Below are positions 19,284 through 25,833 of a stretch of 64,000 nt of DNA, one piece after another. Positions within the stretch are counted from its first letter, which is position 1; the number at the start of each line of letters is the position of its first letter. The position numbers were made by a program, and so were the translations under genes. This DNA comes from Microbacterium sp. nov. GSS16 (GTDB lineage: Bacteria; Actinomycetota; Actinomycetes; Actinomycetales; Microbacteriaceae): the NCBI RefSeq assembly GCF_028198145.1, contig NZ_CP116338.1, positions 2,108,001 to 2,172,000 of the forward strand, written 5' to 3'. The notes below the pieces were generated by a model. That model was not told the DNA's origin. It did not search any database and saw only the letters and a program-made list of their open reading frames with translations.

Positions 19284-19769
19284 TCAGGCCGCGATGTGCG
19301 AGATGAGGAACCAGCGGTCCTTCTCCAGCCCTCGCTGGATCTCGATGGCCACGTCCTGACTGGTCAGGTCGACCTCGTCGAGACCGTCGACGGCGGCCTT
19401 CACGTCGACGAGGATCGCGTCGATGTCGCCGATCACCGCGCGGATGAGCTCATCCGACTGCTCGAAGCCGGCGGGGACGGCGGTGCGGCCGGCGCGCTCT
19501 GCGACGGTCTGCACGCGGGCGTCGATCGGCAGGCCGAGGGCGACGATGCGCTCTGCGGCCGTGTCGGCGAAGTCGCCGGCGTGCTCGACGATCGTGTCGA
19601 GCAGCTCGTGGACGCCGACGAAGTTCGCACCGCGCACGTGCCAGTGCGCCTGCTTGCCGTTGACGGTGAGAGCCTGCAGGCCGAGCACCACGGGCGAGAG
19701 GAACTGCGCGGCGGCGGCGGCCACGGTCGGGTCGACGGCGATGCTGGGAACGGTCTGGGCCTTGCTCAT
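19284..19769 (-). CDS. dps: DNA-protection ferritin-like protein Dps
   Basis: A 161-residue ferritin-like protein that assembles as a dodecamer, oxidises Fe(II) and shields DNA. The ferroxidase-site pattern is present: KQAHWHVRGANFVGVHELLDTIVEHAGDFADTAAERIVALG. It supplies the His of the first helix and the downstream Asp/Glu ligands found in Dps. IRAVIGDIDAILVDVKAAVDGLDEVDLTSQDVAIEIQRGLEKDRWFLISH completes the four-helix bundle. There is no long DNA-binding tail. ATG 19769 follows an AGGTTCACAT ribosome site. The divergent carbonic-anhydrase gene starts 140 bases away, and the space between holds two related palindromic words that could be operators. Confidence 0.93.
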   Translation of the reverse strand: MSKAQTVPSIAVDPTVAAAAAQFLSPVVLGLQALTVNGKQAHWHVRGANFVGVHELLDTIVEHAGDFADTAAERIVALGLPIDARVQTVAERAGRTAVPAGFEQSDELIRAVIGDIDAILVDVKAAVDGLDEVDLTSQDVAIEIQRGLEKDRWFLISHIAA

Positions 19770-19800
19770 GTGAACCTCCGAGTGTGTTCTGCCACGTCTT

Positions 19801-19860
19801 CTGAGTACAACGCTACTCAGCGCCGACCATTCCGCAAGCAAGTGTAGGCAACGCTTACCG
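19801..19860. promoter_or_regulatory. Candidate tandem operator between dps and the gamma-carbonic anhydrase gene
   Basis: CTGAGTA-CAACGC-TACTCAG at 19801-19820 is a perfect 7-bp inverted repeat. GTAGGCAACGCTTACC at 19844-19859 is a partial inverted repeat. The two share GTA, then CAACGCT, then AC, about 40 bases apart, which suggests one regulator bound twice. The regulator is unknown. Confidence 0.45.
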
Positions 19861-19908
19861 GCCCTGATTTCCGCGGAATCACGCGGAAGTGAGGGTAGTC
19901 TCACCTTC

Positions 19909-20445
19909 ATGAGCATCGCCGAGAACGCCTCTGTCATCGCCCTCGGATCGCGGGTTCCCCGGATCGGCGCCGAAGCCTTCGTCGCCGACGGCGCACGCAT
20001 CATCGGAGACGTCGTGCTGGGTGAGTCCGCGAGCGTGTGGTACAACGCGGTGCTGCGCGCGGACTCGGCAGCCATCGCCGTCGGTGCGCGCAGCAACGTA
20101 CAGGACAACGTCTCGGTGCATGTCGACAGCGCGCATCCGGTCGTCATCGGAGAGGACGTCTCGATCGGGCACAACGCCGTCGTGCACGGGTGCACGATCG
20201 GCGACGGCTCGCTCGTCGGCATGGGGGCCGTAGTGCTGAGCGGTGCGGTGCTCGGCGCCGGATGCCTGATCGCCGGTGGCGCCGTGGTGCTGGGCGGCAC
20301 GCAGGTGCCGGACGGCTCGCTGGTCGCGGGCGTTCCCGCGAAGGTGCGCAGGCCGCTCACCGATGACGAGCGCCGCGGACTCATCGAGAACGCCGCGATC
20401 TACCTCGAGCACACCCGCACGCACGCGGCCGCGCAGACACGATAG
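19909..20445 (+). CDS. Gamma-carbonic anhydrase family protein (left-handed beta-helix)
   Basis: A 178-residue hexapeptide-repeat protein of the YrdA/PaaY gamma-carbonic anhydrase-like family. The repeats are clear: ADGARIIGDVVLGESASVWYNAVLRADSAAIAVGARSNVQDNVSVHVD, then IGHNAVVHGCTIGDGSLVGMGAVVLSGAVLGAGCLIAGGAVVLGG. The zinc-site histidines are seen in VSVHVD and GHNAVVHG. The family binds metal; carbonic anhydrase activity is not assured. Start ATG 19909 has TAGTCT (19896-19901) seven bases upstream, so it is probably leaderless. It is divergent from dps. Confidence 0.9.
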   Translation: MSIAENASVIALGSRVPRIGAEAFVADGARIIGDVVLGESASVWYNAVLRADSAAIAVGARSNVQDNVSVHVDSAHPVVIGEDVSIGHNAVVHGCTIGDGSLVGMGAVVLSGAVLGAGCLIAGGAVVLGGTQVPDGSLVAGVPAKVRRPLTDDERRGLIENAAIYLEHTRTHAAAQTR

Positions 20446-20477
20446 CCGGCCGAGCGGGCGGTAGGCTGGTGCTCTAC

Positions 20478-20551
20478 GGGGCGGTGGCCAAGCTGGTTAA
20501 GGCAGTGGGCTCATAACCCAACGATCGTCGGTTCAAGTCCGACCCGCCCTA
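20478..20551 (+). tRNA. tRNA-Met (anticodon CAT)
   Basis: A full cloverleaf can be drawn. The acceptor GGGGCGG pairs with CCGCCCT (G-U at the first pair), with A as discriminator. The D-arm is GCC...GGC with loop AGCTGGTTAA. The anticodon loop is CTCATAA, giving CAU. The T-arm is GTCGG-TTCAAGT-CCGAC. CCA is not encoded. The first acceptor pair is not an unpaired C1, as in initiators, so it reads as the elongator. TAGGCT at 20462-20467 is a likely -10, ten bases before the mature 5' end. Confidence 0.93.
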
Positions 20552-20584
20552 CTCTCATGGTCTCGCGCGTTCGGTCTCGCGCGC

Positions 20585-20791
20585 TCAGTCTTCGGTGCGG
20601 AAGCCTGATGTCTTGTGCGCGCCGTCGCAGAACGGCTTGATCGACGACAGCCCGCACCGGCACAGCGCAATCGTCCGGCGGTGACGTTCAATCGGCCGCC
20701 CCGCCGCGGACTGCAGGTCGACGTCGCCCCGAACGAGCAGCGGCCCGTCCGTGCACGCGGTGATCGTCGGCGCCTCGGTTCTCGCAGTCAT
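20585..20791 (-). CDS. CDGSH iron-sulfur domain protein
   Basis: A 68-residue protein consisting almost wholly of a CDGSH domain. The motif CRCGLSSIKPFCDGAH gives the three Cys and one His ligands of a [2Fe-2S] cluster, as in the family pattern C-x-C-x2-S-x3-P-x-C-D-G-A-H. Such proteins are small redox or cluster-transfer factors. ATG 20791 sits behind GAGGAGGGCAC. It is divergent from the haem-oxygenase-like diiron gene 167 bases away, and these two families are often neighbours in actinobacteria (from memory). That suggests a shared iron or redox role. Confidence 0.9.
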   Translation of the reverse strand: MTARTEAPTITACTDGPLLVRGDVDLQSAAGRPIERHRRTIALCRCGLSSIKPFCDGAHKTSGFRTED

Positions 20792-20958
20792 GTGCCCTCC
20801 TCGTCGCGGTGGAATGCGAGTCTTCCGTCCGCGGGGCTCCCTGGGCAGGGTCTTGACTGCAGGCCGTGGTGGTGTCAAGGGCTGTCATCGTGTCGCCGGG
20901 CCCGCCTAGGGTGGGCGCACACGGATCCGGTCGGATCCCCGCCTGACAAAGGAGCCCC

Positions 20959-22008
20959 ATGACGCTCAGCCTCTCCTCCGACGCGACGGCCGTCGCCCTC
21001 ACACCGCGCGGCCCTCTCAGCGCCGAGCTGCTCGAGGTGCTCGCCGATCGCGCGCCCGAGCGGGCGGAACATCTGCCGCAGCTGGCCCGCGACGCCGTCC
21101 TGGTCGAAGATCCGATCACCGACGACGACGTGCAGCTCTCGCTCTTCCTGCTGTATTCCGTTGCATACGGGTCGCTGCCGCAGTTCGGCGCCCACTGGGA
21201 ATGGGATGTCTCACTTCTCACCACTCGTGCCGTTCTCGAGCGTGCTTTCGAGGATGCCGTGCGCGCCGCGGTGCCGCTGCCCGAGCCGCCGGAGCCCACC
21301 CGCGAGGCCGTCGCCGCGGCACTCTTCGCCCTGGCCGCTCCGCAGCCCGGGCCGAGCCTGTCGCGCTTCGTGAGCCGCAGGGCCGACGTCGAGCAGGCGC
21401 GCGAGCTGCTGATGCAGCGCAGCATCTACACGCTCCGCGAGGCCGACGCGCATTCGTGGGCGATCCCCCGACTGACCGGCCGAGCCAAGGCGGCGCTGAT
21501 CGAGATCCAGGCCGACGAGTACGGCGGGGGTCGGGTGGAGCGCATGCACCAGGTGATGTTCGCCGACGCGATGCGCGGCGCCGGACTCGACGACACCTAC
21601 GGCGGGTACATCGACGCCGTGCCGGCGATCACATTCGCCTCGTTCAATCTGATGTCGATGTTCGCGCTGAACCGCCGACTGCAGGGCGCCGTGGTGGGTC
21701 ACCTGGCAGCTTTCGAGATGACCTCCTCGCTGCCGAGTCGGGCGATAGCCGAGGGGCTGAGGCGGCTCGGCTTCGGAGACGACGTGGCGGCGTACTACGA
21801 CGAGCACGTCGAGGCCGATGCGGTGCACGAGCAGATCGCGGCGCGCGACCTGGCCGGGTCGCTGGCCGAGGACTCGCCGGAGCTCCTCGACGACATCCTC
21901 TTCGGAGCCGCGGCCTGCCTCACCGTCGACGGATGGGCGGGCGAGCACATCCTGCATGCGTGGGAGGCAGGCCGCAGCTCGCTGCGCGACGAGCGTCAGC
22001 CCGCCTGA
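20959..22008 (+). CDS. Iron-containing redox enzyme family protein (haem-oxygenase-like fold)
   Basis: A 349-residue protein of the 'iron-containing redox enzyme' group, built on the haem-oxygenase-like diiron oxidase fold. Candidate metal ligands occur in LIEIQADEYGGGRVERMHQVMFADAM (Glu, Glu, His), in GHLAAFEMTSSLPSRA (Glu) and in YYDEHVEADAVHEQIAARDL (His, Glu, His), the order seen in this superfamily. Reactions of relatives range from N-oxygenation to C-C cleavage; this one is unassigned. ATG 20959 follows an AAGGAGCCCC ribosome site. The divergent CDGSH gene is the best clue to partner function. Confidence 0.82.
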   Translation: MTLSLSSDATAVALTPRGPLSAELLEVLADRAPERAEHLPQLARDAVLVEDPITDDDVQLSLFLLYSVAYGSLPQFGAHWEWDVSLLTTRAVLERAFEDAVRAAVPLPEPPEPTREAVAAALFALAAPQPGPSLSRFVSRRADVEQARELLMQRSIYTLREADAHSWAIPRLTGRAKAALIEIQADEYGGGRVERMHQVMFADAMRGAGLDDTYGGYIDAVPAITFASFNLMSMFALNRRLQGAVVGHLAAFEMTSSLPSRAIAEGLRRLGFGDDVAAYYDEHVEADAVHEQIAARDLAGSLAEDSPELLDDILFGAAACLTVDGWAGEHILHAWEAGRSSLRDERQPA

Positions 22009-22214
22009 TCTCCGTCCGAGGCAGGTGCGGACCCCTGATCGGCGGTGTCGCTCTGGGGTCCGCCGATGACGCCGATCCCCACCGCGTCGTGGTCGGGTTC
22101 GGGGTCTTCGGGATGCTCGACCTTGGGCTCCTCGCCCGGCTCCTTCTCGGTGCTCGGCTCGTCGAGCTCCTCCGTGGAGGGCTCCTCGTCGGGCTGCTCG
22201 TGGATGTTCGACAT
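21996..22214 (-). CDS. Small acidic hypothetical protein
   Basis: A 72-residue protein starting MSNIHEQPDEEPSTEELDEPSTEKEPGEEPKVE. It is highly acidic and Pro/Glu-rich, with no hydrophobic core, so it is probably disordered. It has a good ribosome site (GGAAAGGAGCAGAG) before ATG 22214, and its stop overlaps the convergent diiron gene by 13 bases. The C-terminal part (DAVGIGVIGGPQSDT) is less acidic. A second acidic protein of 73 residues lies at 24332. I do not know a function. Confidence 0.65.
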   Translation of the reverse strand: MSNIHEQPDEEPSTEELDEPSTEKEPGEEPKVEHPEDPEPDHDAVGIGVIGGPQSDTADQGSAPASDGDQAG

Positions 22215-22268
22215 CTCTGCTCCTTTCCGTTTCCACCGTGGCCGGAGTGAGCCGGGCGGGCAACGGGG

Positions 22269-22296
22269 TTGACCGGCGCGCGCCGCGCGGTAGCAT
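22269..22296 (+). promoter_or_regulatory. Sigma-70 type promoter for the BrkB gene
   Basis: TTGACC at 22269-22274 and TAGCAT at 22291-22296 are separated by 16 bases. The start codon lies 62 bases beyond the -10. Confidence 0.55.
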
Positions 22297-22357
22297 CGCG
22301 GTCGGACCGGACGCAAGGCGGATGCCACGGGTCGCCGGAATCCGGCATCCTGAACCC

Positions 22358-23365
22358 ATGGCGTCAGATGCGCGGGGTCCCGAAGTGCAGCGTGACGGCG
22401 AGCGTCGGCAGGCGATGGTGCTGATCGTCCGGCGCGTGGCGCGAGGATTCTTCCGCACCTACTGCCCGGATGCGGCGGCCGGGCTGACGTTCTACGCGAT
22501 CCTCGCGATGTTCCCCGCCCTGATCGCCGCGTTCTCGGTCATCGGCGTGTTCGGTGAGAAGCGCGGCGCGGCCGAGGCCGTGCTCGACCTGCTGCGCGAG
22601 GTCGCCCCGAGGGACATCGTGCAGGCGCTGCGGCAGCCGCTGGAGCAGGTCGCCTCCACCGCGGGGGCGGGGTGGCTGATCGTGCTGGCGCTCGTGTTCG
22701 CGCTGTGGTCGGTCGCCAGATACGTCACGGCGCTCGGCCGCGCCATGAACCGCATCTACGGCGTGCCGGAGGGGCGGATGTTCTGGCGGGCGAAGCCGGC
22801 CCATCTGCTCGTCACGTTCGCCGTGTTCGTGCTCGTCACCATCGCCTGCGCCCTTGCTGCTCTCAGCTGGCCCCTCGCGCAGGCGCTCGGGCGATCGCTG
22901 GGCGCCGGCGAGGTCGCCTTGACGCTCTGGCGCATCGCCCGCTGGCCGGCCGTCGCCCTTGTCGTCTGCCTGATCGTGGCGATCCTGTACTACTTCGCGC
23001 CGAACGTCGATCACCCGAAGTTCCGGCTGATGAGTGTGGGGGCACTGGTCGCGATCGCCGCGTTCGCACTGGCATCCCTCGGATTCGGGTTCTACGTCAG
23101 CCATCTCGCCGATTACGACCGGATCTACGGGTCGTTCGCCGGTGTGGTGATCTTCCTGCTCTGGCTGTGGATCGGCAACATCGCGCTGCTCGTCGGCGCG
23201 CTGTTCGACGCCGAACTGGAGCGGGTGCGGGAGCTGCGTCGTGGCGTGCCGGCCGAGCGCGAGCTGCAGGTGTCGCTGCGCGATACGACACGGCTCGAGA
23301 AGACCGCCGAGAACGACGTGGCCGACGAGCGGCTGGCACGTCGGCTGCGCCGCACGCGACGCTGA
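22358..23365 (+). CDS. YihY/BrkB family inner-membrane protein
   Basis: A 335-residue membrane protein of the YihY/virulence factor BrkB family. After a short basic N-terminus (VLIVRRVARGFFRTYCPDAAAGLTFYAILAMFPALIAAFSV) it has about six membrane segments. Family blocks are DAAAGLTFYAILAMFPALI near residue 40 and YGSFAGVVIFLLWLWIGNIALLVGALFDAELERVRE near the end. It was once called RNase BN, which is not correct for this family. The C-terminus is charged and cytoplasmic. ATG 22358 is chosen because upstream in-frame sequence is unlike the family. The stop lies four bases from that of the convergent DUF72 gene. Confidence 0.88.
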   Translation: MASDARGPEVQRDGERRQAMVLIVRRVARGFFRTYCPDAAAGLTFYAILAMFPALIAAFSVIGVFGEKRGAAEAVLDLLREVAPRDIVQALRQPLEQVASTAGAGWLIVLALVFALWSVARYVTALGRAMNRIYGVPEGRMFWRAKPAHLLVTFAVFVLVTIACALAALSWPLAQALGRSLGAGEVALTLWRIARWPAVALVVCLIVAILYYFAPNVDHPKFRLMSVGALVAIAAFALASLGFGFYVSHLADYDRIYGSFAGVVIFLLWLWIGNIALLVGALFDAELERVRELRRGVPAERELQVSLRDTTRLEKTAENDVADERLARRLRRTRR

Positions 23366-23369
23366 CCGA

Positions 23370-24236
23370 TCAGCGCCCGGCCGGCTGGTCGCCGACCAGC
23401 CGCGCGAGCGCCACCGGGTCATGCGGCGCATGCCCGCGCGCGTCGTTGTCGAAGTAGACGAAGACGTCGCGGCCCTCGCCCTGTGCCGCCCAGCCGGTGC
23501 ACCGCTCGGCCCACTCCTGCAGCTCCCGATCGGTGTATCCGCTCGCGTACAGCTCGGATGCGCCATGCAGTCGCACGTAGACCAGACCCGCGTCACCGGG
23601 GTCGAACCGCGGCCATCTGCCGGCGGTGTCCGCGACGGTGAGGGCCACGCCGTGCCGATTCAGGATGTCCGCCGCGCGAGGATCGTCGAAGGTGTCGGAG
23701 CGCGGCTCGAGTGCGTAGCGCAGCGGACGATCCTCGACATCCTCCAACCAGGTGCGTCCGTTCATGCGCTCGTCGTGCTGCCGCCCGAGCGCATTCGCTT
23801 CGGCCGTGGTGCGCGGCAGCGCGGCGAGGAACGCTTCGAGGACGCCGGATTCGAACTCCTGCCGCGCCGGCAGCTGCCACAGGATCGGGCCGAGGGTCGG
23901 ACCGAGCGCGAGCACGCCCGACGCGAAGAAGTTGGCCAGTGCGGCGGTGGTGTCGCGCAGTCGCAGCATGTGCGAGATGTACCGCGATCCCTTGACGGCG
24001 AATGTGAAGCCCTCGGGCACCGCGTCGCGCCAGCGCAGGTAGCTCTGCGGGCGCTGCAGCGAGTAGAACGATCCGTTCAGCTCCACGGTCGAGAGGTGCT
24101 CGCCGATGTACGCCAGCTCGGCCCGCTGCACCAGGCCCGCCGGGTAGAAGTCATCGCGCCATGAGCGGTAGCGCCAGCCGGACGTCCCGACGCGAATGCG
24201 CGGCACGGCGGCGGGGGAGGGAGGGAGCGAGGTCAT
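23370..24236 (-). CDS. DUF72 (YecE family) protein
   Basis: A 288-residue TIM-barrel-like protein of the DUF72/YecE family. The signature start RIRVGTSGWRYRSWRDDFYPAGL is followed by STVELNGSFYSLQRPQSYLRWRDAVPEGFTFAVKGSRYISHMLRL, and the C-terminus has YVRLHGASELYASGYTDRELQEWAERC...DVFVYFDNDARGHAPHDA-type sequence. The biochemical role is unknown. ATG 24236 is chosen because TATGGT (24249-24244) lies seven bases upstream. In-frame ATGs at 24245 and 24260 would fall on or before that element. Confidence 0.88.
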   Translation of the reverse strand: MTSLPPSPAAVPRIRVGTSGWRYRSWRDDFYPAGLVQRAELAYIGEHLSTVELNGSFYSLQRPQSYLRWRDAVPEGFTFAVKGSRYISHMLRLRDTTAALANFFASGVLALGPTLGPILWQLPARQEFESGVLEAFLAALPRTTAEANALGRQHDERMNGRTWLEDVEDRPLRYALEPRSDTFDDPRAADILNRHGVALTVADTAGRWPRFDPGDAGLVYVRLHGASELYASGYTDRELQEWAERCTGWAAQGEGRDVFVYFDNDARGHAPHDPVALARLVGDQPAGR

Positions 24237-24331
24237 CTCGAGCACCATAGGTGTTCGCACCGTCGGCCGCCACGGCCTTGACGTGCGACGAGAGCGCGGT
24301 CACGCTGGGAGCCACCGAGGAGGAGGACGAG

Positions 24332-24553
24332 ATGAGCGGTCAGCACGACGGTCGGAGCCCTGACGATCGGAGCACGGAGATCCCCGAGGCGGATGCACTG
24401 GAGCAGGGGCGCGATGCCGTCGAGCAGCCGGAGGACCCGGAGCGGACGATCACCGAGCCCCTGCCGGAGGGCGTCGAGGCCGATCCGGCAGACGTCATCG
24501 AGCAGAGCATCGACGTGCCGGTCGACGACGACGATCGGGAAGAAGAGGCCTGA
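24332..24553 (+). CDS. Small acidic hypothetical protein
   Basis: A 73-residue acidic protein (MSGQHDGRSPDDRSTEIPEADALEQGRDAVEQPEDPERTITEPL...VDDDDREEEA). It is rich in Asp, Glu and Pro, with no hydrophobic core or cysteine, so it is likely unstructured alone. A strong GAGGAGGACGAG ribosome site precedes ATG 24332. It is convergent with the alpha/beta hydrolase (11 bases apart). It resembles the acidic protein at 21996-22214 in composition but not clearly in sequence. Function unknown. Confidence 0.65.
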   Translation: MSGQHDGRSPDDRSTEIPEADALEQGRDAVEQPEDPERTITEPLPEGVEADPADVIEQSIDVPVDDDDREEEA

Positions 24554-24564
24554 CCGGCGCCCGG

Positions 24565-25833
24565 TCAGCGCACGCGACGGTCGTGCGCGAGATCGATCAG
24601 ACGGGGAAGCACATCGCCGGCGCGCAGCCCGTTGTGCTCGTGCTCACTGGTCACCCAGGTGCGCACACCGGGCAGCAGGCGCGCGGTCTCCATCGAGAAC
24701 TCGAAGGGCACGTACACGTCGTTCACGTAGACGGCGGCGGCGCCGACCGCTCCGGACGCCTGCACGGCGGCCGCATCGTAGATGCTCGGCCACTCGTGCT
24801 CGGCAAGGGCGAGCGCGACATCTCGCCAAGGGCGGAAGGCGGGAACGGCGTCGACCCAGTCACGACGGATGTGCTCGCCGGTGAAGAGCGTCGGATCGGC
24901 GGCGAAGTCCGCAGGCTCGACACGCTCCGCCGACCAGCGAGTGGCGTGGCCGGAGGCGTAGCTCGACTCGTGGAACACGAAGTACAGCGGGTTGCGCCCG
25001 CCGTACGGCATCGCCGCCGCGAGGTCGTGCCGGAACGCGTTCGAGGCGGGATCGAGCTCGAGCAGCGACCAGAGCGTCTGCCAGCCGTCGTCGGTGCCCA
25101 GCGCGGAACCTGCCGAGCGCAGCCGCGACAGCGAGACCACCTCGCCGTCGGGAAGCGTGAGATCGCCGGCGAGCGCGAGGTCGGCGAGCCGGCGCATCCG
25201 ATCGCGGTGCGCGGGGAAGCGATGGTAGTACCGCTCGGACGCGTCGCGCATCTTGTCGTAGCAGAGCGCGTACACCTCGTCGGGCGAGCGGTGGAGCGTG
25301 CTCAGACCGCCGGTGATGTAGACCCGGTCGAGCGACGATGCATCGGTGGACAGATAGGCCAGGGTCGTGAATCCGCCGAACGACTGCCCGAGCACATTCC
25401 AGCGCCCCGCGCCGAGGTGTTCGCGCAGCGCCTCGCAGTCGCGCACGATGGCATCCGCGCGCAGATGCGTGAGGTGCTCGGCGACCGCCTCTGCGCCTCG
25501 GCTCAGGTCGCCGTCGCCCACCGGCGTCGACCGGCCGGTGCCGCGCTGGTCGAGCAGCACGACGCGGTACTCGGCGAGGGCCGCATCCAGCCACGACGGG
25601 GCGGAGGGGGAGCGGAACGGGCGAGGCGCCTCGTGACCGGGGCCGCCCTGCAGGAACACCAGGTAGGGCAGGTTCTCGCCGCCGGAACGGCTGACGACGG
25701 CCGCGAACACGTCGATCGTGCGGGTGTCGGCGTCGTCGCCCCAGACGAGCGGGAGGGTGAGCGTGTGCTCTTCGACCGTGATGTCCTGCATGTGGCGAAC
25801 AGCGGTCCTGGCGGCGCCGATGGTGGCGGTCAT
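24565..25833 (-). CDS. Alpha/beta hydrolase (proline iminopeptidase-like, S33)
   Basis: A 422-residue alpha/beta hydrolase of the prolyl aminopeptidase-like group. The oxyanion block is LVFLQGGPGHEAP, followed by YRVVLLDQRGTGRSTPV. The nucleophile is in VLGQSFGG. An acid is likely in the NDVYVPFEFS region, and a His in TSEHEHNG. The cap domain (about residues 190-320) is large. These features place it with clostripain-independent S33 peptidases such as PIP/tricorn-interacting factor; the substrate is not known. Its ATG at 25833-25831 overlaps the TGA of the upstream DUF262 gene by one base, so the two are translationally coupled. Confidence 0.88.
   Translation of the reverse strand: MTATIGAARTAVRHMQDITVEEHTLTLPLVWGDDADTRTIDVFAAVVSRSGGENLPYLVFLQGGPGHEAPRPFRSPSAPSWLDAALAEYRVVLLDQRGTGRSTPVGDGDLSRGAEAVAEHLTHLRADAIVRDCEALREHLGAGRWNVLGQSFGGFTTLAYLSTDASSLDRVYITGGLSTLHRSPDEVYALCYDKMRDASERYYHRFPAHRDRMRRLADLALAGDLTLPDGEVVSLSRLRSAGSALGTDDGWQTLWSLLELDPASNAFRHDLAAAMPYGGRNPLYFVFHESSYASGHATRWSAERVEPADFAADPTLFTGEHIRRDWVDAVPAFRPWRDVALALAEHEWPSIYDAAAVQASGAVGAAAVYVNDVYVPFEFSMETARLLPGVRTWVTSEHEHNGLRAGDVLPRLIDLAHDRRVR

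Noticed and set aside
21200..22458. Long minus-strand frame opposite the diiron gene
   Set aside because: It overlaps a well-supported gene and has no motif. Only the 72-residue frame at 21996-22214, with its ribosome site, is accepted in this region.
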